This document shows positions 1 through 5,264 of a stretch of 5,430 nt of DNA, piece by piece (positions within the stretch are counted from its first letter, which is position 1; each line of letters starts with the position of its first letter). Under the pieces are notes generated by a model. It had not been told where the DNA came from. It saw nothing but the letters and a program-made list of their open reading frames with translations, and did not search any database. The DNA is from an uncultured Clostridia bacterium (lineage in GTDB: Bacteria > Bacillota > Clostridia > Oscillospirales > Acutalibacteraceae). The stretch is taken from the NCBI GenBank assembly GCA_945875045.1, contig CAMCIX010000129.1:1-5430 (forward strand). The letters are read 5' to 3'. Made by a program: the position numbers and the translations under genes.

Positions 1-57
1 TCTCTGCGCCCTCCCGTTTATACTTCAAATGCTTCGGGAGGGCGCGGAGACCCTCCC
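1..57. repeat. GC-rich inverted repeat with alternative hairpins
   Basis: Bases 1-16 pair with 35-50 over 16 consecutive positions (one G-T wobble) around an 18-nt loop. Within it, GGGAGGG at 36-42 can instead pair perfectly with a second CCCTCCC at 51-57 over an 8-nt loop, so the two hairpins exclude each other. No T-tract follows on the + strand, which argues against an intrinsic terminator in that direction. The element begins at the window edge, so its true left end may lie outside. It resembles small dispersed palindromic repeats (REP or MITE-like) of intergenic DNA. That class assignment is inference. Confidence 0.6.
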
Positions 58-65
58 CTACTAAT

Positions 66-100
66 TTAGATATTAGATTTTAGATGTTAGATATTAGACG
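66..100. repeat. Five tandem copies of a TTAGATN heptamer
   Basis: Reading from 66 in steps of seven gives TTAGATA, TTAGATT, TTAGATG, TTAGATA and TTAGACG with no interruption. The core TTAGA is invariant in all five copies and variation is confined to the last two positions. The 12-mer TTAGATATTAGA therefore occurs twice, at 66-77 and 87-98. It lies between two GC-rich hairpins and upstream of the promoters, in non-coding DNA. Such short tandem repeats can change copy number by slippage. No function can be read from the sequence. Confidence 0.85.
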
Positions 101-135
101 CAACAGGGCGGGGAGACAGTCGCCCGGCCCGTCGC
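100..135. repeat. Second GC-rich imperfect inverted repeat
   Basis: An imperfect stem can be drawn: G100-C101 with G134-C135, A103-C104 with G131-T132, GGGC 106-109 with GCCC 127-130, and GGG 111-113 with CCC 123-125. It has a bulged A105, two mismatches and a 9-nt loop. The 12-mer at 106-117 (GGGCGGGGAGAC) differs at one position from 40-51 (GGGCGCGGAGAC) in the first hairpin, so the two elements may be diverged copies of one repeat family. No T-tract follows. Confidence 0.5.
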
Positions 136-191
136 AGTAATCCTCGCGTGTAAGCCGTTGCATTTTTCCTCATTAATCTTAATTTTTTTCC

Positions 192-206
192 GAACAATTT
201 TTGTTC
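192..206. promoter_or_regulatory. 15-bp AT-rich palindrome, possible operator or weak terminator
   Basis: GAACAA, TTT, TTGTTC forms a perfect 6-bp inverted repeat with a 3-nt centre. A run of five T follows at 208-212. As RNA this would be a weak hairpin with a U-tract and might end transcription arriving from the left. As DNA it could be a dimer-binding operator, since it ends 15 bp before the first -35 box. The sequence alone does not decide between these, and chance in AT-rich DNA is also possible. Confidence 0.3.
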
Positions 207-221
207 CTTTTTGTTTGTTTA

Positions 222-250
222 TTGACCTGACGGATTGAAACCTTGATAAT
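222..250 (+). promoter_or_regulatory. Sigma-A-type promoter, distal
   Basis: TTGACC at 222-227 (five of six to TTGACA) and GATAAT at 245-250 (five of six to TATAAT) are separated by exactly 17 bp. The expected transcription start is near 257, giving a leader of roughly 65 nt before the first likely start codon. It sits in AT-rich DNA directly upstream of the gene cluster. Confidence 0.55.
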
Positions 251-268
251 TAACTCTGCATATTTTTC

Positions 269-297
269 TTGTAATTAATCCGTAATTGGTATATAAT
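269..297 (+). promoter_or_regulatory. Sigma-A-type promoter, proximal
   Basis: TTGTAA at 269-274 (four of six) and a perfect TATAAT at 292-297 are separated by exactly 17 bp. The expected transcription start is near 303-306, leaving about 20 nt before the TTG start at 324. A GTG at 300 would then lie upstream of the message, which argues against it as the start of the first gene. This and the distal promoter are offset by exactly 47 bp. Confidence 0.65.
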
Positions 298-310
298 AGG
301 TGAATAGATT

Positions 311-314
311 GGAG
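311..314 (+). promoter_or_regulatory. Ribosome binding site selecting a TTG start
   Basis: GGAG at 311-314 sits 9 nt before TTG at 324. Nothing similar precedes the in-frame GTG at 300, which immediately follows the proximal -10 box. This site is the main reason for choosing the shorter protein. Confidence 0.6.
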
Positions 315-323
315 TGGTATAGC

Positions 324-1016
324 TTGATAAACAGACTGTTATCGGGTAATATTGATTTTATAAGCGTAATTATTTATATACTGTCGTCTCTGGCGGTAAT
401 TTTCCTGACCCTGCCCGTTCACGAATTTGCCCACGGCTTTGCGGCGACTAAATTAGGCGATCCGACCCCGCGTTATCAGGGAAGAATGACCCTTAATCCC
501 TTTGCACATATCGACTGGATAGGCGCCGCCTGCATACTGCTTTTCGGCTTCGGCTGGGCTAAGCCTGTTCAGGTTAATTCCAATAATTTCAGAAATCCTA
601 AGAGGGATATGGCTGTTACCGCCCTTGCGGGACCGCTTTCTAACCTCATTGTCGCCTTTGCGGCGCTTTTAATTAACAATATTCTTTCGCTTATTGCCTT
701 GAAAACCCTTTTTTCCGCTTTTTATTATATAGGATTTTTCTTTTATTATATCGCCCTTATCAACGTCTCTCTTGCGGTGTTTAACCTGATTCCCATTCCG
801 CCGCTTGACGGCTCGCGCCTCTTGTCGGCTCTCCTGCCTTACAGGTATTATTACGCCCTTATGCGCTATGAGCGGTATATTTTTTTCGGACTTATCGCGC
901 TTTTGTGGATAGGCGTTTTGGATATTCCGCTTAATTTTCTATCTGGCGCGGTTATGAGCTTTTTAAAGAGCATTGCGGGGCTTCCGTTTAAATTAATTTT
1001 CCGCATAAATTTATAG
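324..1016 (+). CDS. Site-2 protease family (M50) membrane metalloprotease
   Basis: An integral-membrane zinc metalloprotease of the small bacterial M50 / site-2 protease type, expected to cut substrates within or near the membrane. The substrate is unknown. From the TTG start it is 230 residues. The zinc-binding HEFAH is at about 33-37 inside the first membrane segment, AGPLSN at about 102-107, and the second metal-ligand motif NLIPIPPLDG at about 154-163 with its Asp at 162. About five hydrophobic segments are visible. The TTG at 324 is preferred because GGAG at 311-314 lies 9 nt upstream and the proximal promoter places transcription start near 303-306. The in-frame GTG at 300 would add 8 residues but has no ribosome binding site. 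No PDZ domain is present, so it is unlike RseP/RasP. It lies 8 bp upstream of scpA and probably opens the operon. Confidence 0.9.
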   Translation: MINRLLSGNIDFISVIIYILSSLAVIFLTLPVHEFAHGFAATKLGDPTPRYQGRMTLNPFAHIDWIGAACILLFGFGWAKPVQVNSNNFRNPKRDMAVTALAGPLSNLIVAFAALLINNILSLIALKTLFSAFYYIGFFFYYIALINVSLAVFNLIPIPPLDGSRLLSALLPYRYYYALMRYERYIFFGLIALLWIGVLDIPLNFLSGAVMSFLKSIAGLPFKLIFRINL

Positions 1017-1024
1017 GGTGAAAA

Positions 1025-1744
1025 ATGGAGAATACGTTAAGCTATAAATTAGAGGGCTTTGAGGGTCCGCTTGACCTGCTTTTGCAGTTGATTGCGCGAA
1101 ATAAGCTCAATATTTACGATATTGAGCTTAGCGTGCTTATCGACCAGTACCTTGAACAGATTGAGCTTTTTAAGGCGGAGGAAATGGAGCTTGCAAGCGA
1201 GTTCCTTGAAATGGCGTCGCGGCTTCTTTATATCAAGACTGTAAGCCTTTTACCCAAGCACGACGAGATTGTTCAGCTTAAAGAGGAGCTGACGGGGGCA
1301 TTGCTTGAATATATGGTGTGCCAACAGATAGCGCGTAAGCTATCCGAAATGCAGGACGGCTTTGACCGCTTTGTGCGAAAACCCGAGGAGCTTGAGTTTG
1401 ACAAAACTTACGAGCTTACCCACTCGGCGGACGTTATGTACCTTTCGTATTTAGCGGCGGTCGGCAGGGGACAGAGAAAGCTCCCGCCCTCAACCGCCCC
1501 CTTTACAAAGATTGTCGCGAAAAAAATCGTCGCCGTTTCCACGAAAATAGTGTTTGTTATGCGAAATCTGTGGAAAGGCGGCTCTAAAAAGCTTTCCTCG
1601 CTTTACAAAACGGCGCGCAGCCGCTCGGAGATGGTGGCTACCTTTTTGGCGGTGCTGGAGCTTTGCAAGGCGAACCGCGTTCGGGTTGATGGAGACGCGG
1701 AAAACGCGGAGATTAAACTGATTAAGGAGCATAAACGCAAATGA
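1025..1744 (+). CDS. scpA: Segregation and condensation protein A
   Basis: The kleisin subunit of the Smc-ScpA-ScpB condensin. It bridges the Smc head domains and, with ScpB, helps compact and separate the replicated chromosome. The 239-residue length is normal for the family. The hallmark N-terminal block is clear: EGFEGPLDLLLQLI at about 10-23, then NKLNIYDIELSVLIDQYL at about 26-43. A helical section with ELASEFLEMASRLLYIKT follows at about 55-72. The C-terminal winged-helix segment, SRSEMVATFLAVLELCKANRVRV at about 199-221, is the part that contacts the second Smc head in known structures. The ATG has AGGGTGA at 1015-1021, overlapping the stop of the protease gene. The end overlaps scpB by 4 bp (ATGA), which suggests translational coupling and matched expression of the partners. 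Confidence 0.97.
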   Translation: MENTLSYKLEGFEGPLDLLLQLIARNKLNIYDIELSVLIDQYLEQIELFKAEEMELASEFLEMASRLLYIKTVSLLPKHDEIVQLKEELTGALLEYMVCQQIARKLSEMQDGFDRFVRKPEELEFDKTYELTHSADVMYLSYLAAVGRGQRKLPPSTAPFTKIVAKKIVAVSTKIVFVMRNLWKGGSKKLSSLYKTARSRSEMVATFLAVLELCKANRVRVDGDAENAEIKLIKEHKRK

Positions 1745-2316
1745 CGACAGCTGAGCTTATACCTGCGTTTGAGGCGGTGCTATTTTCGGGCGGCGAGCCT
1801 TTAAGTATAGACCGATTTTCGCAGGTTTTCGATATTTCTCCCGAACGGGTAGTCGAGGTTATGGAGGCGCTTTCAAAAAAGCTTGCCTTAAACGACCGCG
1901 GCGTGGGGCTTGTGAGAATGGAAAACACCTACCAGTTAGCGACAAAAAAGGACTACGCGGGCTATATAAAGAAAATGTTTGATATTAAGCGGCGCACGCC
2001 GCTTTCTCCCGCGGCGCTTGAGGTGCTGGCGGTTGTCGCTTATAATCAGCCCGTCACCAAGTCGTTTATCGAGCAGGTAAGGGGGGTTGACTGCTCGGGG
2101 GTTGTCACCACCCTTGTGGAAAAGGGGCTTATAGAGGAGCGCGGACGGCTTGAATTACCCGGCAAACCCCTTTTGTACGGCACTACAAAAAACTTTTTGC
2201 GTTGCTTTGGGATAAGCGATTTAACCGAATTGCCGCCTTTACCCAAAAATGAGAACGCAAGCGAGGAGGTCGGCGAGCAGATACCGCTTGACGGCGAAGC
2301 CGCCGAGGAGGAATAA
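1741..2316 (+). CDS. scpB: Segregation and condensation protein B
   Basis: The ScpB (kite) subunit, which binds as a dimer to the ScpA linker in the Smc complex on the nucleoid. It has 191 residues. A first winged helix is at about 5-75, beginning with the typical AFEAVLFSGGEPLS. A second at about 85-160 carries the diagnostic run LSPAALEVLAVVAYNQPVTK, then IEQVRGVDCSGVVTTLVEKGLI and the LPGKPLLYGTTKNFLRCFG block. The last 20 or so residues are acidic and probably disordered, as in many ScpB proteins. The ATG shares the ATGA overlap with scpA. An AAGGAG at 1724-1729 lies 11 nt upstream, a slightly long spacing, so reinitiation after scpA may matter. A 43-bp gap without a visible terminator follows. 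Confidence 0.97.
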   Translation: MTTAELIPAFEAVLFSGGEPLSIDRFSQVFDISPERVVEVMEALSKKLALNDRGVGLVRMENTYQLATKKDYAGYIKKMFDIKRRTPLSPAALEVLAVVAYNQPVTKSFIEQVRGVDCSGVVTTLVEKGLIEERGRLELPGKPLLYGTTKNFLRCFGISDLTELPPLPKNENASEEVGEQIPLDGEAAEEE

Positions 2317-2359
2317 AACCGTCCCCGACGCGGGATATTAAGATAAAGGGGAGAATGCC

Positions 2360-2965
2360 TTGATACCTTTAATTATTGTTCTGTCGGTTTCGGCGTTAAT
2401 TGCCCTTTTGCTTTTTGTTCCGATAAGCGTTCATATTATGTATAACGGCGAATTGTTTGTAAAGCTTAAAATTGCGGGGATTAAGGCGTTCGTCGCCGAG
2501 CCCAAGGAGGATATAAAGGAACCCTCGCCCGATACCGAGAGCGATAAAAAGGCGAAAAATCAGACCGAAAACGCCTTTAACAAGCTTAAAAAGAAATACG
2601 GCTTTGCGGGGGCGGTAAAGGAAGTTTTTGCTTTTGTAAGGGCGGTGCTTGAAAGACTTAAACGGCAGTTTAAGCATATAGCGATAAGAAGGCTTTGTCT
2701 TGATATAAAGGTCGCGTCGGAGGACGCGGCGACAACAGCTATAGAGTACGGGGCGGTCTGTTCCGCGGTATATCCCGCCTTAAGCTTTATTGACAGTATC
2801 GCAAACGTAAAAATGAAAAGTATAAACGTCGCCGCGGATTTTAATTCGGACAAGCCCGATTTCGGCTTTTCGGTTATAATAAGGGCAAGAATATTATTTT
2901 TGATTATAATGGCGTTCGGAGTTTTTTCCGAATACAATAAATTTAAAACGAGGAATGAGCTATGA
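2360..2965 (+). CDS. DUF2953 domain-containing membrane protein (YtfI-like)
   Basis: A 201-residue protein of unknown function. One strong N-terminal membrane segment (about 2-22) is followed by a short beta-like stretch, a charged low-complexity linker rich in Lys, Glu and Asp (about 46-80), and a conserved core from about 105. The core contains IRRLCLDIKVASEDAATTAIEYGAVCSAVYP, the region by which I recognise DUF2953 (the family of B. subtilis YtfI). A second hydrophobic stretch lies at about 171-189. The start is TTG: AAGGGGAG at 2346-2353 sits 6 nt upstream, and the nearby ATG at 2355 is out of frame and stops after two codons. It overlaps ytfJ by ATGA. In B. subtilis the corresponding genes ytfI and ytfJ are also adjacent, so an envelope or spore-related partnership with YtfJ is likely but unproven. 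Confidence 0.85.
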   Translation: MIPLIIVLSVSALIALLLFVPISVHIMYNGELFVKLKIAGIKAFVAEPKEDIKEPSPDTESDKKAKNQTENAFNKLKKKYGFAGAVKEVFAFVRAVLERLKRQFKHIAIRRLCLDIKVASEDAATTAIEYGAVCSAVYPALSFIDSIANVKMKSINVAADFNSDKPDFGFSVIIRARILFLIIMAFGVFSEYNKFKTRNEL

Positions 2966-3342
2966 GCGAAAACAGCATAAAAAACATTATGGACGTAACA
3001 ATGGACAAGCTCCGCGCGATGGTTGACGCGAATACTATTATCGGTGACCCGATTGTTGTAGGGGAGATTACGCTGATTCCTGTCTCAAAGGTTTCCTTTG
3101 GAGTAGCGACGGGGGGCAGCGATTTTCCGAGCAAGACCCAGTCGGGACTGTTCGGAGGGGGCGGCGGTGCAGGGGTAACCGTTTCGCCGGTTGCCTTTAT
3201 CGCGGTAAGCGGAGGAAACGCTAAAATGATGCCGGTTTACAACGAGATGTCCACCGCCGAAAAGGCGATTTCAATGGCGCCAGAGGTACTCGAAAAGGCT
3301 AAGGAGCTTTTTTCAAAGGACAAAAAGGAAAACAAAGAATAA
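2962..3342 (+). CDS. ytfJ: GerW family sporulation protein YtfJ
   Basis: A small protein of 126 residues, normal for the YtfJ/GerW family, whose Bacillus members are made in the forespore and are linked to normal spore germination. Visible landmarks are an N-terminal helix with IKNIMDVTMDKLRAMVDANTI (about 6-26), the block IIGDPIVVGEITLIPVSKVSFGVATGGS (about 26-53), a glycine-rich loop GLFGGGGGAGV (about 62-72), and SPVAFIAVSGGNAKMMPV (about 75-92). A charged C-terminal helix follows. There is no signal peptide or membrane segment. AGGA at 2951-2954 lies 7 nt before the ATG, which overlaps the previous stop by 4 bp. Homologues also occur in some bacteria not known to sporulate, so the gene suggests but does not prove sporulation. 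Confidence 0.93.
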   Translation: MSENSIKNIMDVTMDKLRAMVDANTIIGDPIVVGEITLIPVSKVSFGVATGGSDFPSKTQSGLFGGGGGAGVTVSPVAFIAVSGGNAKMMPVYNEMSTAEKAISMAPEVLEKAKELFSKDKKENKE

Positions 3343-3360
3343 TACTGCCGTAATATAACG

Positions 3361-3396
3361 CCGCCACGCCTAATAAAATTTAGGGTGGGGAGGCGG
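3361..3396 (+). promoter_or_regulatory. Possible hairpin enclosing the carboxypeptidase ribosome binding site
   Basis: In the 57-bp gap after ytfJ, CCGCC at 3361-3365 is complementary to GGCGG at 3392-3396. Inside it, AC and CCTAA (3366-3367, 3369-3373, with G3368 bulged) can pair with TTAGG and GT (3380-3386) around a 6-nt loop. The Shine-Dalgarno GGGGAGG at 3387-3393 would be held as a bulge within this structure. It could lower translation of the next gene relative to its neighbours. It may also be a small dispersed repeat. No T-tract follows, so it is not a terminator. Confidence 0.35.
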
Positions 3397-3399
3397 ATT

Positions 3400-4512
3400 A
3401 TGAAAAAACTTATTTGCTTTTGTTTGACCCTGTTTCTTTTGTCGAATATGCCCGTCTGCGCGGTGAGTACCTCCGCTAAGGCGGCGGCGGTAATAAACGG
3501 CGATACGGGCGAGGTCATATATGCCCAAAATGCCGACGAAAGACTGCCTATGGCGAGTACCACCAAAATAATGACGGCTCTGCTTTTGTGCGAAAACGCC
3601 GATTTAAACGAGGAAATAACCGTCACCGCGGATATGCTGAGGGTTGAGGGCTCGTCAATGGGACTGCTTGCGGGGGATAGGGTTAGCTATCACGATCTGC
3701 TTTACGGTATGATGTTAGCCTCCGGCAACGACGCGGCTAATGTTACCGCGATTGCGATTGCGGGGTCTATCCCGAAATTTGCCGAGCTGATGAATAAAAA
3801 GGCCGAGGAATTAGGGCTTAAGGACACACATTTTGTAACCCCGTCGGGTCTTGACTCAGAGGGTCATTACACCACCGCTAAGGAGCTGGCTTTGTTAGCG
3901 GCTTACGCTCTTAAAAACGAGGCTTTTGCCAAGGCGGCGGCAAGCGAATCGGCGGTGCTTAACTACGGCAACCCTCCCTACAGGCGGTCGCTTACCAACC
4001 ACAACAAAATGTTAAAGCTTTTTGAGGGAGCGGTCGGGGTTAAAACAGGATTTACCAAAAAATCGGGCAGGTGTCTTGTCTCCGCCGCCCGCAGGGACGG
4101 CAAGCTTGCTGTGGCGGTTACGCTTAATGACCCCGACGACTGGAACGACCATACAAATCTCTTGAAATTCGGGCTTGACTCGATAAAGCAAACCGAGTAC
4201 AGCCCCAAAATTTCCTGCTACAATATCCCTGTAATAGGCTCTGCCGAGGAGCATATCGAGGTTTTTATTGAACCCTACACGGTTAACACCCTTGAAACCG
4301 AGAATATAAGCTGCAGTGTTAATCTGCCCAAATTTGTCTATGCGCCGATTGCCAAGGGCGATATTTTAGGGAGCGTGGAATACAAAATGGGGGACGAGGT
4401 TATAGGCAGGGTAGAGCTTACCGCATTAAGGAATATTTCCGCTTTTTCTGAAAAGCCGAGCTTTTCGGAGGAACTTAAGAAAAATATAAAGTACATATTA
4501 ATGAGCATTTAG
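3400..4512 (+). CDS. Secreted D-alanyl-D-alanine carboxypeptidase, peptidase S11 (DacF/DacB type)
   Basis: A penicillin-binding protein that removes the terminal D-Ala from peptidoglycan stem peptides outside the cytoplasmic membrane and so limits cross-linking. It has 370 residues. A signal peptide spans about 1-21 (MKK, hydrophobic core, probable cleavage after V-C-A). All three active-site motifs are intact: SxxK as S53-T-T-K56 with the nucleophilic Ser53, SGN at 108-110 and KTG at 215-217. A C-terminal beta-rich PBP5-like domain covers about 265-350. The last 20 residues are only a short amphipathic stretch, with no clear membrane helix. ATG 3400 is preferred: GGGGAGG at 3387-3393 is 6 nt upstream, and the in-frame GTG at 3385 overlaps that site and would precede the signal peptide oddly. 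Next to scpAB and ytfJ, a vegetative (DacF-like) or spore-cortex (DacB-like) role is possible. I cannot choose, so no symbol is given. Confidence 0.93.
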   Translation: MKKLICFCLTLFLLSNMPVCAVSTSAKAAAVINGDTGEVIYAQNADERLPMASTTKIMTALLLCENADLNEEITVTADMLRVEGSSMGLLAGDRVSYHDLLYGMMLASGNDAANVTAIAIAGSIPKFAELMNKKAEELGLKDTHFVTPSGLDSEGHYTTAKELALLAAYALKNEAFAKAAASESAVLNYGNPPYRRSLTNHNKMLKLFEGAVGVKTGFTKKSGRCLVSAARRDGKLAVAVTLNDPDDWNDHTNLLKFGLDSIKQTEYSPKISCYNIPVIGSAEEHIEVFIEPYTVNTLETENISCSVNLPKFVYAPIAKGDILGSVEYKMGDEVIGRVELTALRNISAFSEKPSFSEELKKNIKYILMSI

Positions 4513-4520
4513 GAGCGAAA

Positions 4521-5264
4521 ATGAAGGATAATAAAATAAGATTACAAAAGCACCTTTCGGAATGCGGAATAGCCTCCCGCAGAAAGGCGGAGGAGCTTAT
4601 CGCGGCGGGAAAGGTTAAAGTAAACGGTCATATCGCCGAGATTGGAGCCAGGGTTGACCCCAAGCGAGACAAGGTGACCGTAAGGGGAAAAACGGTTGTT
4701 CCCGTAAATGAAAAGGTTTATATAATGCTTCACAAGCCGCGCGGTTTTGTCACAACAATGAGCGACGAGTTAGGCCGCAAAACCGTTTCGGATTTAGTGG
4801 CGGACGCGGGTGCGAGACTTTTCCCCGTCGGCAGGCTCGACCGTGATTCCGAGGGACTTTTAATTATGACAAACGACGGCGATTTTGCCAATAAGCTTAC
4901 CCACCCGTCCTCCCACGTGAACAAGACCTACCGCGTGACCGTAAAGGGCGTGGCAGAGGAGGAGCAGCTGCTTCAAATGAAGGAGGGGATAGTCCTTGAC
5001 GGAAGAAAAACCCTCCCCTGCGACTGCTTTATCGCCGAGAGAAAGCCCGACAGAACCGTACTTATATTTATTTTGAACGAGGGCAGAAACCGCCAGATAC
5101 GCCGTATGTGCGAGGCGGTGGGGCTTGAGGTGCTTCGCCTTAAGCGTACCGAAATCGCCGGCGTTAAGTTAGGTATGCTCCCACAGGGAAAATGGCGGCC
5201 CTTAAACGAAAGGGAAATGCGGCATCTTACCAATATTACGCAAAAGGAGCTTGAGGAAAAATGA
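4521..5264 (+). CDS. rluB: rRNA pseudouridine synthase, RsuA/RluB/E/F family
   Basis: Isomerises a specific uridine to pseudouridine in rRNA. By locus and family, the RluB type acting on the peptidyl-transferase region of 23S rRNA is most likely. It has 247 residues. The N-terminal S4 RNA-binding domain is at about 6-60 (RLQKHLSECGIASRRKAEELI, then VKVNGHIAEIGARVDP). The catalytic domain from about 65 contains LHKPRGFVTT, the catalytic motif GRLDRDSEGLLIMTNDG with Asp107, and the family block NEGRNRQIRRMCEAVG at about 187-202. AGGAG at 4511-4515 overlaps the stop codon of the carboxypeptidase gene and lies 5 nt before the ATG. The stop overlaps the next gene by ATGA. RluE and RluF relatives share these motifs. 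The locus, as in the B. subtilis scp-dac-rluB region, supports RluB. Confidence 0.92.
   Translation: MKDNKIRLQKHLSECGIASRRKAEELIAAGKVKVNGHIAEIGARVDPKRDKVTVRGKTVVPVNEKVYIMLHKPRGFVTTMSDELGRKTVSDLVADAGARLFPVGRLDRDSEGLLIMTNDGDFANKLTHPSSHVNKTYRVTVKGVAEEEQLLQMKEGIVLDGRKTLPCDCFIAERKPDRTVLIFILNEGRNRQIRRMCEAVGLEVLRLKRTEIAGVKLGMLPQGKWRPLNEREMRHLTNITQKELEEK

Larger units (their letters stand above)
1..323. other. Upstream intergenic region: repeats, palindrome and promoters
   Basis: No gene-like reading frame could be supported here on either strand. The left part (1-135) is two GC-rich hairpin elements flanking an AT-rich heptamer repeat. Bases 136-190 show nothing I can name. Bases 190-300 are strongly AT-rich and hold a 15-bp palindrome and two sigma-A-like promoters that lead into the gene cluster. 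The gene to the left lies outside the window, so it is unknown whether any of this is its 3' untranslated region. Confidence 0.8.

Noticed and set aside
35..57. Intrinsic terminator at the left hairpin
   Set aside because: The stem is strong but is followed by a C-rich stretch and no T-tract on the + strand. The opposite side lies outside the window and cannot be judged.
66..100. CRISPR array or iteron-type replication origin
   Set aside because: The heptamers are directly abutting without spacers, far too short for CRISPR, and no replication or Cas gene is nearby.
191..207. Resemblance to a Gram-positive LexA (SOS) box, CGAAC followed by GTTC
   Set aside because: The half-sites are 7 bp apart, not the 4 bp of the known CGAAC-N4-GTTCG box, and the right arm ends in C instead of G.
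300..323. In-frame GTG at 300 as the start of the M50 protease
   Set aside because: It lacks a ribosome binding site and directly follows the proximal -10 box. TTG at 324 has GGAG 9 nt upstream.
2875..2910. Two TATAAT hexamers (2875-2880 and 2905-2910) as an internal promoter for ytfJ
   Set aside because: No acceptable -35 box lies 16-18 bp upstream of either, and neither has an exact TGN extension. The AT-rich codons of the hydrophobic DUF2953 segment explain them.
3385..3399. In-frame GTG at 3385 as the start of the carboxypeptidase
   Set aside because: It overlaps the Shine-Dalgarno site used by ATG 3400, and would add residues before a standard MKK signal-peptide start.
3237..3626. Antisense open frame of about 129 codons across the ytfJ/carboxypeptidase junction
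   Set aside because: It is opposite two clearly recognised genes, has no recognisable domain, and long antisense frames are common against this codon usage. The antisense frame at 2560-2937 was dismissed for the same reason.
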